A stretch of DNA of 30,079 nt from JBEVEP01 sp040512755 (GCA_040512755.1 JBEVEP010000042.1:1-30079); one strand, 5' to 3'. Shown: positions 14,959-23,930, numbered from the stretch's first letter. A program made the numbers and translations. The notes: generated from the sequence alone by a model not told the origin.

Positions 14959-15702
14959 ATGCCCGAGTCGGCCTACATTCATCCCACGCCCACCGGCCGC
15001 CGCAACTGGTATCTGCGCGGGGTTCGTGCGGCGTTTTCCATCCCTGGTCTGATTCTCTCAAGCGCTTTTGTCGGCTTTGCGGGTCTCGCGAAGGAAGCGG
15101 GGCTGACTCTTATCGAAGCGGTTTTCATGACCGGCATCGTCTGGGCGCTGCCGGCCAAAGTCGTGTTGATCGGGGGCATTCTCTCGGGAAATTCGCTTGC
15201 CGGCGCCGCATTCGCCGTCGCGTTGTCATCCGTCCGCTTAACGCCGATGGTCGTTGCGCTCGTACCGGAAATGCGCGGCTCCCGGACACCGGCGTGGGTG
15301 CTCTACTTCCTGTCGCATTTCGTTGCGGTCACCTCCTGGGTAATCGCAATGGAGAATTTGCGCCATGTTCCGCGGGAAATGCGGACGACCTACTATGCGG
15401 GGCTGGGGTCGACACTGGTGCTTGCCAACATGGGCGTGGTTGCGGTCGTCTTTCTGATTGCCGATAGTCTTCCACCAGCCGCCTCCGCGGCGCTGTTTCT
15501 GTTGACGCCGATCTACTTCCTCACCTCCCTATGGGGCTCCGCGCGGGAGCGGGCTGGGCATCTGGCCATGGTCATCGGCCTGGCTCTTGGTCCGCTGTTT
15601 CATGTCGTTCTTCCGGAATTCGATCTTCTCGCAGCGGGTCTGATCGGGGGTGTGGCGTCCTACGGCGTTCACCGGCTGTTTTTGGGCGGGACCGCCAAAT
15701 GA
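14959..15702 (+). CDS. AzlC family amino-acid exporter, large subunit
   Basis: The product has 247 residues and seven or so membrane helices. It shows the AzlC pattern: GVRAAFSIPGLILSSAFVGFAGLAKEAGL near the start, TGIVWALPAKV in the second helix region, and the conserved LSSVRLTPMV (about 90-100) followed by LYFLSHFVAVTSWV. AzlC-type proteins pair with a small AzlD subunit to export branched-chain amino acids or similar compounds across the inner membrane. The small subunit gene overlaps by ATGA at 15699. ATG 14959 is the natural start but lacks a ribosome site; overlapping hairpins lie directly in front. The exported substrate is not known. In Bacillus the pair gives azaleucine resistance. 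Confidence 0.85.
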   Translation: MPESAYIHPTPTGRRNWYLRGVRAAFSIPGLILSSAFVGFAGLAKEAGLTLIEAVFMTGIVWALPAKVVLIGGILSGNSLAGAAFAVALSSVRLTPMVVALVPEMRGSRTPAWVLYFLSHFVAVTSWVIAMENLRHVPREMRTTYYAGLGSTLVLANMGVVAVVFLIADSLPPAASAALFLLTPIYFLTSLWGSARERAGHLAMVIGLALGPLFHVVLPEFDLLAAGLIGGVASYGVHRLFLGGTAK

Positions 15703-16049
15703 CTTTCGGTGCAATCGATGCCTGGTGGTGGCCTTTTCTCTTTATCCTCATCGCCGGATGGCTTGCGACGGATGCCTGGCGGTTTCTCGGCGTTTATCTG
15801 GGCGGCCGGCTTTCCGAGGAGTCCGATCTGCTCGTCCTGGTGCGCACCATTGCAACGGCGCTTGTCGCCGCCGTCATCGGAAATCTGGTCGTCTTCCCGA
15901 GCGGGGCGCTTGCTGCAACGTCCCTGGCGCTAAGGCTGACCGCTGTAGGCAGCGGTTTTGCTGCCTATCTGGCTTCCGGCAAAAGGATCATCGTAGGCAT
16001 CGTCATAGCCGAACTCGTTCTCATCGTGGGTCTTTTGATCGGCCCGTAG
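15699..16049 (+). CDS. AzlD-like small subunit of amino-acid exporter
   Basis: The product has 116 residues with four hydrophobic segments: WWWPFLFILIAGWLATDAW, LVRTIATALVAAVIGNLVVF, ALAATSLALRLTAVGSGFAAYLAS and IIVGIVIAELVLIVGLLIG. Size, topology and an ATGA overlap with the AzlC-type gene mark it as the AzlD partner, although the sequence is diverged. The frame extends upstream to 15531, but the overlapping ATG at 15699 is the coupled start. The two products together form the exporter. Confidence 0.8.
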   Translation: MTFGAIDAWWWPFLFILIAGWLATDAWRFLGVYLGGRLSEESDLLVLVRTIATALVAAVIGNLVVFPSGALAATSLALRLTAVGSGFAAYLASGKRIIVGIVIAELVLIVGLLIGP

Positions 16050-16120
16050 AAGTCAGGGTAGGGGATTCATGACGCCTTAACTGGCCATCCGTAATCTGCG
16101 CGCGGGTTGGGGACATCGAG

Positions 16121-17095
16121 ATGGCTGAAGTTCATCTACGAGAAGGGGGATTGTGTGGGCCTGCCGCCACAGCTGACCGGCAGACGGCGGTGAAGGTTCT
16201 CATCATCGCGGGCATTGTTGCCGTCAATTCCGTCTGGATCGCGATTTCGGATTTCGGATTCGATACTGTCAGCGGGGTCAAGGCATTCGCAACCGCTGCC
16301 GTGCTGGCCGCTGTCGCCTGGTTCTATCGAGTGCGGCGCCCGATCGAGAAATTCGAGGCCTTGTGCACTGAAACAGCGCTGCTTCTGGCGTTCTCAGCGT
16401 CTGCCGCGACCTTCAGTTACCTGATGACGTCGATCAATTTGCCGCTCGTCGACAAGCAATTGCTGTCCGTTGATGCAGCACTCGGTTTCGACTGGATTGG
16501 CTATGTGGGTTTCGTGAATGCGCGGCCGTGGCTGGGAGCGATTTTCTCGGCTGTGTATGTAACGACCCTCGCACAGGTTGCGCTGACGGTTCTCATCCTC
16601 GGAATGACCGGAAATCTGGAGCGGATGCGCCATTTCGTATCCGCCGTGATGCTTGGCGCTCTCATCTGCATCGTTGTCTCGGCGATCTTGCCGTCTGCCG
16701 GCGCGCTCGGCACGCTGCGACCGCCAGCAGATTTCCTGGCGATGAACCAGCCGATCGTTGATCTGGACTATAAGCAGGTCTTCTTCGATTTGCGCAGCGG
16801 CGCCGAGCGTTTCATCTCCCTCGACGCCCTCCATGGCCTGATCGCCTTTCCCTCCTATCACTGCACGCTCTCGGCTCTGATTGTGATCGCCTTCATTGGG
16901 TCCGGCTCCTGGTTCTGGCCGGTGCTCGTTCTCAATCTGGCTGTCATCCTATCGACGCCCGTCGACGGCGGCCATCACCTGAGCGATGCGATAGGTGGCG
17001 TTCTTGTTGCGCTTGCATCCTGGGCGTTGGTCGCGCTCGTGTCCCGACAATCTGCAGTTCAAGCGGCAGAGGCTGCAGTAGAGTTTTCGGAGTAG
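16121..17095 (+). CDS. PAP2 superfamily membrane phosphatase/phosphotransferase
   Basis: The product has 324 residues and about six or seven membrane helices, the first at roughly residues 23-43. The PAP2 active site is readable: PSYH at 244-247 (FPSYHCTLS) and H-x-x-x-D at 285-289 (GGHHLSD), with the conserved Gly-rich end SDAIGGVLVALA. The layout with active-site motifs in the last third is that of the PAP2_3 group, which includes inositol-phosphotransfer (Aur1/Ipt1-like) and lipid-phosphate phosphatases. It acts in the inner membrane with the active site facing the periplasm. ATG 16121 is taken; the ribosome site is modest. A second PAP2 gene begins 2 bases after the stop. Confidence 0.82.
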   Translation: MAEVHLREGGLCGPAATADRQTAVKVLIIAGIVAVNSVWIAISDFGFDTVSGVKAFATAAVLAAVAWFYRVRRPIEKFEALCTETALLLAFSASAATFSYLMTSINLPLVDKQLLSVDAALGFDWIGYVGFVNARPWLGAIFSAVYVTTLAQVALTVLILGMTGNLERMRHFVSAVMLGALICIVVSAILPSAGALGTLRPPADFLAMNQPIVDLDYKQVFFDLRSGAERFISLDALHGLIAFPSYHCTLSALIVIAFIGSGSWFWPVLVLNLAVILSTPVDGGHHLSDAIGGVLVALASWALVALVSRQSAVQAAEAAVEFSE

Positions 17096-17097
17096 AG

Positions 17098-18206
17098 ATG
17101 GAAAACCCTTGGCAGAGCGATCTGTCGGCGCGCGTTGACGCGAGCACGACGCCTTACGCATCAGCGGCCAGATATTGGGGGGACATCGCGGTCAATGTCG
17201 TTCGCGCCAACTGGCGCGCGCAGGGCGCCTTCCTGTTCGTCGCGGCGACAATTGTGGCTGCACGGCTTCTGCTCATGCCATCCACCGCGGGAGCGATGCT
17301 GCAAACGCTGCATCTCAGCCTGAAGCCCTTTGTCGCGGGGTCGGCGCTGCTATTTGCGGCTATCTTTTTTTCAAGACCCTGGAGACGCGATCGCTGTCAA
17401 ACAGTTTCGCTTATCTCTGGTCCGACGTCTTCACCTTGCGCAATACGGTCACCGCCATTCCGGCTTTTTTCATGGTCGCGGCGACCATGAACTGCTTTAC
17501 GATGTTCAAGTCCAACATCCCGGAGTTCCGGCCCTACGAGTTGGACGTCATTTTCGCTCACATCGACCGGGCGCTGCATTTCGGCGTCGATCCATGGCGC
17601 GTCACGGAGTATGCGATTGGATACGGGTCGATCACCAAGCTCCTCGATACAATCTATTATCTCTGGTTCTTCGCCGTTTATATTTCGGTCACTGTTTGCG
17701 TCGGAACGCCGGCCAATCCGGAATTCCGGCATCGGTTCCTGCTGAGCTTCGTTCTTATTTGGAGCATACTGGGCATCGCATGCGCCACGGCGCTCTCCTC
17801 CGCCGGCCCCATCTATTTCGACCGGATTTACGGTGGTCCGTCAGCGTTCAGCGCATTGATCAAGAATCTCACTCACGTCACTGCGGAGTATGACCTGACC
17901 ACAATGATCGTTCGCGAGGCGTTGTGGCTGGACTATAAGACCGGTGTTGAAGGGACCATTTCGGGCATCTCGGCGATGCCTTCCCTTCATAACGCGATGT
18001 GTGTCCTGTTGGTTCTGGCCGCGCGGAATGTCGATCGGGGCCTTTCCATCGCCGCGGCGATTTTCGCTCTTCTGATCTTCATTGGATCAGTCCATCTCGG
18101 TTGGCACTATGCCATCGATGCGTACGTCTCTCTCGCCGGGGTGCTCGTGATCTGGAAACTGGCCGGCTTCGTTACGAGGAAACCAGTATCTATTGGGGCA
18201 GTTTAG
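17098..18206 (+). pseudogene. Second PAP2 family gene, split by a frameshift in a T7 run
   Basis: The reading frame from ATG 17098 encodes an N-terminal half (MENPWQSDL..., helix LFVAATIVAARLLLM, helix VAGSALLFAAIFF). The sense then jumps to the -1 frame at the run of seven T at 17365-17371 and continues FKTLETRSLSNSF to the stop at 18204-18206. With one more T the product would have 369 residues. The second half carries the PAP2 motifs MPSLHNA and GSVHLGWHYAIDAY, with helices all through, and appears selectively maintained: no stop codon interrupts it. The likely explanations are a single-base deletion (real or a homopolymer sequencing error) or slippage that restores the frame. The ATG is 2 bases after the first PAP2 gene's stop, so the pair forms an operon of related membrane enzymes. 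Confidence 0.82.
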
Positions 18207-18250
18207 ATGGCGCTTGCAGCAGCTGGTCCGCTATGTGACGCCCCAAGCTT

Positions 18251-19528
18251 TCAAAGATATTGGGCGACCGTCTTGCCCGCTTTCAACAAGCGTAGCGGAT
18301 CCACGGCATCGCCGTTGCGGCGTACCTCGTAGTGGATATGGGGACCGGTTGAACGGCCCGTGCTCCCAGATTCCCCAACAACGTCACCAGTTCGAATTTT
18401 CTGGCCTGGCTTGACGACAATGCGGCTCAAGTGAGCGTAGCGGGTGGAAAAACCGTTACCGTGATCGATCTCCACCATGCGGCCGTAGCCACCGTTGCGG
18501 CCAGCCCTCACGACAGTGCCAGGCGCGGTAGCCTGGACGTGTGTGCCGACCGGTGCTCGGAAATCCATGCCTGAATGAAATGCGGGTTGCCTGAGGATCG
18601 GATCACGGCGGATGCCGAAGGTGCTTGTGATGGTCAGCCCTGGCGCGGGATTGGCGATCGGCAGTTTCTGCGCTTCCTTCTTGATGGCTTCGAGTGCCGT
18701 GAGCGCCTGGTCAAGTTCCTTGACCTTGGCGTCGAAAAGGGCCGCCTTGTCGATCGTTACCAACGGTCCGCCTACAGCGTCCTGACCATAGTTGAGGTCG
18801 ACCGAGAGCCCTGCGGAGCCAAGCGCTTCCTTTATGGCGTCGGCCGTCTGGTAGGCATTATCGGCCAGCGTATCGATACGAACCAGTTGTTCGTTCTCGA
18901 TCGTCCGAAGCGACTGGTTCAAGGTCATGAAGAGCTTGTCGGCGTGGTCGGCAGCCGACTCTGTCGATACCGCCTTCTTGGCCGACCAGAACGAGAAGGG
19001 CGTTGCGGCCGGCGCCGGTACAACTGCAGCCGACGCAAAAGCAGCAATCGTTTGAGCGCTTGGGAGCGCTGCGCGCGTATCGGGCTTCTCCGCCGGCGCG
19101 GGCGCTGCGTTGGGTGCAGTTTCGGCGGCCTCTGCTCGCTCGAGTATCGGCCCCATTCGGCCGTGACGCTCATACAGTTGGGTTTGACGCTGCAGAAGTT
19201 CGCTGACTTTGCTTTCCATCATTTGCTGATCGAGCAGTTGACGGCTGGTGATTCGATCCACCTGTGCGCGAAGCGCGGAGATACGGTCCTCATACCCCTG
19301 TTGGACACGTGCGTTCCGTGCCGAGGTTGCACCGATGAGATCGTCGCGCAGCACGAGATAGGAAGTTGCAAGCACATAGCCGATCGTAACAGCCGCGACC
19401 ACCGACCCAGCGAAGGCAGTTATCCAGGGGCGGACAGTGAAGTGCCGGATTTCATCGCCGCGAGCGATGATGACCGTATGAGGTTCCTTGCGCCGGCCGA
19501 AGACCGCTGACTGTCCAGATTTTGCCAC
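18251..19528 (-). CDS. M23 family metallopeptidase (LytM-type endopeptidase)
   Basis: The product has 425 residues. A basic cytoplasmic start (GRRKEPHTVIIARGDE) precedes one membrane helix at about 37-60 (ITAFAGSVVAAVTIGYVLA), then a coiled-coil region (about 70-125, with LRAQVDRITSRQLLDQQMM), an Ala/Pro-rich linker, and the C-terminal peptidase domain. Zinc ligands and catalytic residues are complete: His318 and Asp322 (FHSGMDF), His366 (YAHLS), His397 and His399 (GPHIHYE). It is therefore expected to be an active peptidoglycan DD-endopeptidase anchored in the inner membrane, unlike the degenerate EnvC/NlpD activators. It converges with the PAP2 gene across a 44-base gap and is transcribed alone. 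Confidence 0.92.
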   Translation of the reverse strand: MAKSGQSAVFGRRKEPHTVIIARGDEIRHFTVRPWITAFAGSVVAAVTIGYVLATSYLVLRDDLIGATSARNARVQQGYEDRISALRAQVDRITSRQLLDQQMMESKVSELLQRQTQLYERHGRMGPILERAEAAETAPNAAPAPAEKPDTRAALPSAQTIAAFASAAVVPAPAATPFSFWSAKKAVSTESAADHADKLFMTLNQSLRTIENEQLVRIDTLADNAYQTADAIKEALGSAGLSVDLNYGQDAVGGPLVTIDKAALFDAKVKELDQALTALEAIKKEAQKLPIANPAPGLTITSTFGIRRDPILRQPAFHSGMDFRAPVGTHVQATAPGTVVRAGRNGGYGRMVEIDHGNGFSTRYAHLSRIVVKPGQKIRTGDVVGESGSTGRSTGPHIHYEVRRNGDAVDPLRLLKAGKTVAQYL

Positions 19529-19652
19529 GAGACGAATGCTTCCATGCCGCTAGATCACCGACAGCCTGATTACACATTGTTAGGGTTAACAAAGGTTTGC
19601 GTCCGTCGCGCAAAGTGCGAACTGAGCTCAGAGGCAGCTCTGTCTGACATGG

Positions 19653-19675
19653 AAAAGCCCGCCGGAGGCGGGCTT
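19653..19675 (-). terminator. Rho-independent terminator of the miniprotein gene
   Basis: AAGCCCGCC (19655-19663) and GGCGGGCTT (19667-19675) form a perfect 9-bp stem with a 3-base loop. On the minus strand the stem is followed by TTTT (19656-19653). It lies about 70 bases after the stop of the 25-residue gene and about 125 bases upstream of the M23 start, separating the two. Confidence 0.75.
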
Positions 19676-19742
19676 GTGCTGATCCATTCCGGGCGCTCAG
19701 CGAGATAGTGTGAGCGCTAAAGGTCTCCTATCGAAATGCGCT

Positions 19743-19820
19743 TCAATCAAGAAACAGCCAAAGAAGAATGATGATCGGGATCGGAATCCCGAGCAGCCAA
19801 AGAAGAACTCCACGAAGCAT
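19743..19820 (-). CDS. 25-residue membrane miniprotein
   Basis: The peptide starts MLRGVLLWLLGIPIPI and ends with a Leu/Trp-rich stretch and Asp. It is one hydrophobic helix with a Pro-x-Pro kink. AGAGGAG lies about 10 bases upstream of the ATG at 19820, and a terminator follows at 19653-19675. I recall near-identical miniproteins with the LLGIPIPIIxLL pattern in many alphaproteobacteria, but no function is known to me. The longer frame from 19940 has no ribosome site and its extra 40 residues look random. Confidence 0.65.
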   Translation of the reverse strand: MLRGVLLWLLGIPIPIIILLWLFLD

Positions 19821-19936
19821 TTTTCTTCTCCTCTCTCGTTCTGAGGAGGAAAACGTTGATTTTCTGGAAGGGTTCCCCAAGCATTCCGGCGCTGCCAGGC
19901 AGTGCTCACCTTGCCGGCTCGTCTGGGGGCAACGAC

Positions 19937-20404
19937 TCAAAGAGCTTTTACAACTTCAAGCACCTCATCCGCGTGGCCCGCCACTTTGACTTTGCGCCAA
20001 ATTCGGGCGATTCGCCCATCTGCGCCGATCAGGAAGGTTGCCCGCTCAACGCCCATATACTTGCGGCCGAACATGCTCTTTTCCACCCAAAGCCCATAGG
20101 CCTCGATCGCGCTTCGTTGTTCATCGGCGGCCAAATTGACGGAAAGATCATACTTGGCCTTGAATTTGCCATGCTTCTTGGCGCTGTCGGGCGAAATACC
20201 GATAACCGCCGCGCCGGCCTTGGTGAACTCCGGTTTCAACCGGGAAAAGTCTATCGCCTCGGCGGTGCAGGATGTCGTGTCATCCTGAGGATAGAAGTAA
20301 ACGACGACCGGCTTGCCCAGAAACGCCTTCAGCGTAAGCGGCGGGCCTTCAGCAGTCGGAAGCTCGAATTGCGGGGCGTGTTGCCCTGTGCGAAGCTCGG
20401 CCAT
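19937..20404 (-). CDS. bcp: Thioredoxin-dependent thiol peroxidase, Bcp/PrxQ type
   Basis: The product has 155 residues. The peroxiredoxin reduces hydrogen and organic peroxides in the cytoplasm. The fold is clear: APQFELPTAEG, VVVYFYPQDDTTSCTAEA with peroxidatic Cys46, VIGISPDS, and ATFLIGADGRIARIWRKV. Thr43 and the later Arg complete the active site. The usual TPGCTxEA motif reads TTSCTAEA. The resolving cysteine five residues later in E. coli Bcp is absent (Ile51), and no other Cys is present. This variant must therefore act by a one-cysteine mechanism with an external thiol. The start is the ATG at 20404. Confidence 0.92.
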   Translation of the reverse strand: MAELRTGQHAPQFELPTAEGPPLTLKAFLGKPVVVYFYPQDDTTSCTAEAIDFSRLKPEFTKAGAAVIGISPDSAKKHGKFKAKYDLSVNLAADEQRSAIEAYGLWVEKSMFGRKYMGVERATFLIGADGRIARIWRKVKVAGHADEVLEVVKAL

Positions 20405-20480
20405 GGGATGCTCCTGTGGTTAAGTAGCGCTGGCGGGGATATATGGTGACCCTGGATCCGTCCATGACAGAGTTTAGATA

Positions 20481-23400
20481 GTGGAAGACCGTGTGAACCA
20501 AGAGGTTCAGAGACACGAAAAGGTACGGTTCCGGCAGGACGATATCACCTGTTTGACCAAATTTCCCTCGGCGGAAGGACAGGAGCATCTTCTCACCAGA
20601 CGACCGGCGTCGGCCAGGATCCTGCGCGGCGTCCGCGTCGGAGCTGCGATCGCAGGCGGCGTATTGGCTGCCGTTATTCTCGTGGTTCTCTGCATCGGCT
20701 TTTCCGGGCTTGGCACTGAAAGGCTGCGGAGAGAAGCGGAGGTCGCCATCCAGCGTGTCGCCGGAGTCGATGTCGCGGCGACGATCGGACCGGCCAATCT
20801 CTCGCTCGACAGCTCGCGCTTTCTCGCGCTCGAAGTCCAGGACGTGAAGTTTTCGTCCCCAGCGGATGGCTTGGCGATGTTGAATGCCGGAAGTGTTCGC
20901 TTCGGTGTGCGCTTCTGGCCGTTAGTGTCCGGGCGCGTCAGATTGGGCAGCGCCACGATCAGCGATGCGCAAATCATCGCCGACGCACTCCCGACGCGTG
21001 AGGGGCCCGACTGGAAGGCCTCGCTGCTCAATGCCGATGGACTCATCGATCCCGATCGCCTCGCCGCCGCGCTGTTGGGGGGGCTTCATCGGGCGTTCGA
21101 CACAATGGGGCTTGGTTTGACGCGCTTTATAGAGCTCGAGAATGTGGAATTCGTTCTGCCTGAAGGCGGCCGCATGCGGAACATTTTCATCGCGGACGCC
21201 CGGCTTCACCAGGTCGCTGATGGCGAGCTTTCGATCACTGCGCAGGTCGAAATTGATTCTCGAACTTTGTCGCTCGACGGAACAGCCAAGCGAGACACGG
21301 TTTCGCGGCGCATTTCGAGCCTTGATCTGCACCTCACTGCGCCGGCTGACAATGTGGTAGGCGAAGCTGGAACCGCTGAGCAGGGTGGCGCGGGCGGAAG
21401 CCGCATCGGCGCCGTTGAGATACGGATAACGGGCAGGGAAGGGATGGGTGGCGAGCCGTCCCGCCTTTCAGCGACGATCGGCTTGATGCAATCTGAACTC
21501 GGCCTTGGTTCGCGCGGCAAGCTGGCCGGGGATGTGGAAATCGCGGCCCTTTTGACGACGGGCTCGGGAAAAGTAGAGATAGAGCGGCTTCACGCGGTGA
21601 CCGGGAGGTCACAGTTCGATTTTCAGGGTGCGATCGGCCCCGCGCCACGGACTGACAGTACACAGCCGGCCAGTTATCGCTACGAGCTTGTGAGCCGCAA
21701 GTCGACGGTTGCTCCTAGCGATTCTCCTGAGCCGGGCCTTGAGTTCGCGGCGCGGATTTCAGGGAACTACGATCCCGCCACGAGCAGGCTGAGCGCCAAT
21801 GAACTCGGCATCCGCACCGGATCCGGGGAGTTGACAGGCGAGGCGTCGCTGGAATTCGCCGCAGGCAAGGCGCCCGGCATCAGTCTTGTGCTGAACGTTC
21901 CCAGCATGTCGGTCGGCCATCTCAAGCAGCTATGGCCATGGTTTGCCGCCGGCGGTCCACGGCGCTGGGTGATGAACAACCTTTTCGGCGGCAAGATCGT
22001 GGATAGCCGCCTGCAATATCAAGTGCCAGTCGGGCGTATCGGCAACGGCGTTCCGCTCTCGCATGACGAGGTATTCGGCAAGTTCAAGATTGAGGACACC
22101 CGATTTGACGTCGCCGGGCGCATTCCTCCCGTGCGCGACGCGTTCGGCTCGGTCGATTTCCGGGGCAACGACATCGATATTGCCTTGTCGTCGGGTACCC
22201 TGTTCATGGCGAGCGGGCGAAAAGTGGCGGCGAGCAATGGCACGCTTGTCGTGCGCAATGCGAATCGACGGCCTGTTATCGGCGATCTGGACGTTGACAT
22301 TTCGGGCGATGCCGATGCGGTGGCGGAACTCGCTTCCTACGAGCCGATCGACGCGATGCGGCATGTGGGACTGAAGTCCGAGGAATTCTCCGGCAAAGTC
22401 GAAGGCCATGTGAAGGCGCAGATCCCGCTGCAGAAGGGCATCGACGTAAAGAGCCTCGACTGGCTGGTTTCGCTCAAATACCGGGACCTTGCGATTACAA
22501 AGCCATTCGACGGCCAGACAGTCACTGCAGCGCAAGGAACGATCATCGTCGATCCACAGAAGGCCTTGATCGACGCCAAGGCCCGGTTGAACGGCGCGCC
22601 TGCAACGATTGCTCTTGTGGAACCGCTCAATGAGCGAGGACCGGAGCGGCAGCGCACTGTCGAAGTCGTGCTGGACGACAAAGCGCGGGAAGCGCTTGTT
22701 CCTGGTCTTGGCTCAATGCTTTCGGGTCCGGTCACGGTCGACTTCAGTTCTCGTCCGGGCGAGCCGCAGGAAATTAGCGCCGATCTGACTGACGCGAAGC
22801 TCACCATTCCTTGGGCTGGCTGGAGCAAAGGGGCCGGCGTTCCGGCAGCCGTGAGTTTCTTGCTTGAGAAGTCGGAGGACACGGCAAAACTCTCGAAATT
22901 CAAACTGTCGGGAAAGAGCTTTCAGGTCGAAGGCGACATCTCGCTGGCCAAAGGCGAACTGTCGAGCGCTCGTTTCAATACTGTGAAACTCAACCGGGGT
23001 GATGACATCTCCCTCGTGATGGAGCGCTCCGGCAAAGGCTATGAGATTGAAATAAACGGCAACGCGCTCGATGCACGCGCGGTGATCAAACAATTCACCG
23101 CCGACACGCAGGAAGCGGCCGAAACTGCAGGCTCAGTTCCGATTTCGATCAAGGCGAAGGTCGATAGGCTGAATGGGTTCCACGAAGAGCAGCTCTCGAA
23201 CGTCAGGCTCAACTATCGCGGTGTGGGCGCAACGGTGCTCGGCATGGATGTGTCGGCAAAGACCAAATCAGGAGCGCCAGTAAGCCTCACCAACAGCACA
23301 AAAGGCGGTCGGCGGACGATGGACATGGAGTCTCCAGACGCCGGCGCGATCCTGCGCTTCATGGACATCTACGAGCATATGCAGGGCGGCAGGATCAAGC

Positions 23401-23909
23401 TTGCGCTCGCCGGCAGCGCCGACGGCCCGCTCAAGGGCCATGTCGATGCGACAAACTTCTGGGTCGTGAATGAACCGAAGTTGAGGTCCATCGTGTCGAC
23501 CGCACCGACCGGCGATGGCCGGAGCCTTAACGAAGCCGTCAAACGGGATATCGACACGTCAAGCGTCCAGTTTGAGCGGGGCTATGCCGAGATCGAGAAG
23601 GGGAGCGGCTATCTCAGCCTGGCCAGCGGCGTCCTGCGCGGCCCGATGATCGGCACTACATTTCAAGGTACGCTCTATGATACTCGCGGCCAGATGGCCA
23701 TGACGGGAACCTTCATGCCAGCCTATGGCCTGAATCGTCTGTTCGGCGAACTTCCCCTCGTAGGCATGATCCTCGGGAATGGGCGCGACCGCGGCTTGAT
23801 CGGCGTGACGTACAAGCTTTCGGGGGAGGCCAAGTCACCCGAGTTGCAGATCAATCCGCTGTCGGTCATCGCGCCGGGCATTTTCCGCTCGATTTTCGAG
23901 TACCGCTGA
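20481..23909 (+). CDS. AsmA-like/DUF3971 (YhdP-type) envelope protein
   Basis: The product has 1142 residues. A short cytoplasmic start is followed by a membrane helix at about 52-77 (VGAAIAGGVLAAVILVVLCIGF), then a very long periplasmic beta-rich region with the DUF3971 phase (VEFVLPEGGRMRNIFIADARLH, LKQLWPWFAAGGPRRWVMNNL) and an AsmA_2-like C-terminus (GYAEIEKGSGYLSL, GTLYDTRGQMAMTGTFMPAYGLNRLFGELPLVG is read in segments). Such proteins form long hydrophobic grooves and are implicated in moving phospholipids between inner and outer membranes. GTG 20481 has no ribosome site; GTG 20493 has GGAAG six bases before it and may be the true start. It faces away from bcp across a 76-base gap and converges with tyrS. 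Confidence 0.85.
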   Translation: MEDRVNQEVQRHEKVRFRQDDITCLTKFPSAEGQEHLLTRRPASARILRGVRVGAAIAGGVLAAVILVVLCIGFSGLGTERLRREAEVAIQRVAGVDVAATIGPANLSLDSSRFLALEVQDVKFSSPADGLAMLNAGSVRFGVRFWPLVSGRVRLGSATISDAQIIADALPTREGPDWKASLLNADGLIDPDRLAAALLGGLHRAFDTMGLGLTRFIELENVEFVLPEGGRMRNIFIADARLHQVADGELSITAQVEIDSRTLSLDGTAKRDTVSRRISSLDLHLTAPADNVVGEAGTAEQGGAGGSRIGAVEIRITGREGMGGEPSRLSATIGLMQSELGLGSRGKLAGDVEIAALLTTGSGKVEIERLHAVTGRSQFDFQGAIGPAPRTDSTQPASYRYELVSRKSTVAPSDSPEPGLEFAARISGNYDPATSRLSANELGIRTGSGELTGEASLEFAAGKAPGISLVLNVPSMSVGHLKQLWPWFAAGGPRRWVMNNLFGGKIVDSRLQYQVPVGRIGNGVPLSHDEVFGKFKIEDTRFDVAGRIPPVRDAFGSVDFRGNDIDIALSSGTLFMASGRKVAASNGTLVVRNANRRPVIGDLDVDISGDADAVAELASYEPIDAMRHVGLKSEEFSGKVEGHVKAQIPLQKGIDVKSLDWLVSLKYRDLAITKPFDGQTVTAAQGTIIVDPQKALIDAKARLNGAPATIALVEPLNERGPERQRTVEVVLDDKAREALVPGLGSMLSGPVTVDFSSRPGEPQEISADLTDAKLTIPWAGWSKGAGVPAAVSFLLEKSEDTAKLSKFKLSGKSFQVEGDISLAKGELSSARFNTVKLNRGDDISLVMERSGKGYEIEINGNALDARAVIKQFTADTQEAAETAGSVPISIKAKVDRLNGFHEEQLSNVRLNYRGVGATVLGMDVSAKTKSGAPVSLTNSTKGGRRTMDMESPDAGAILRFMDIYEHMQGGRIKLALAGSADGPLKGHVDATNFWVVNEPKLRSIVSTAPTGDGRSLNEAVKRDIDTSSVQFERGYAEIEKGSGYLSLASGVLRGPMIGTTFQGTLYDTRGQMAMTGTFMPAYGLNRLFGELPLVGMILGNGRDRGLIGVTYKLSGEAKSPELQINPLSVIAPGIFRSIFEYR

Positions 23910-23930
23910 CCCGGTGCCAGCGGACAAGCG

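Noticed and set aside
17175..18206. Independent 343-residue gene starting at 17175
   Set aside because: The first 60 or so residues in that frame are a low-complexity shadow of the upstream frame; only the part after the T7 run is real, so this is the second half of the frameshifted PAP2 gene.
18575..19510. 311-codon plus-strand open frame
   Set aside because: It is antisense to the M23 peptidase gene, whose zinc motifs are intact; Cys/Arg-rich shadow translation.
19560..19600. CtrA-type site (TTAA-N7-TTAA) upstream of the M23 gene
   Set aside because: Only one half-site (GTTAAC) is present; the second TTAA at the required spacing is missing.
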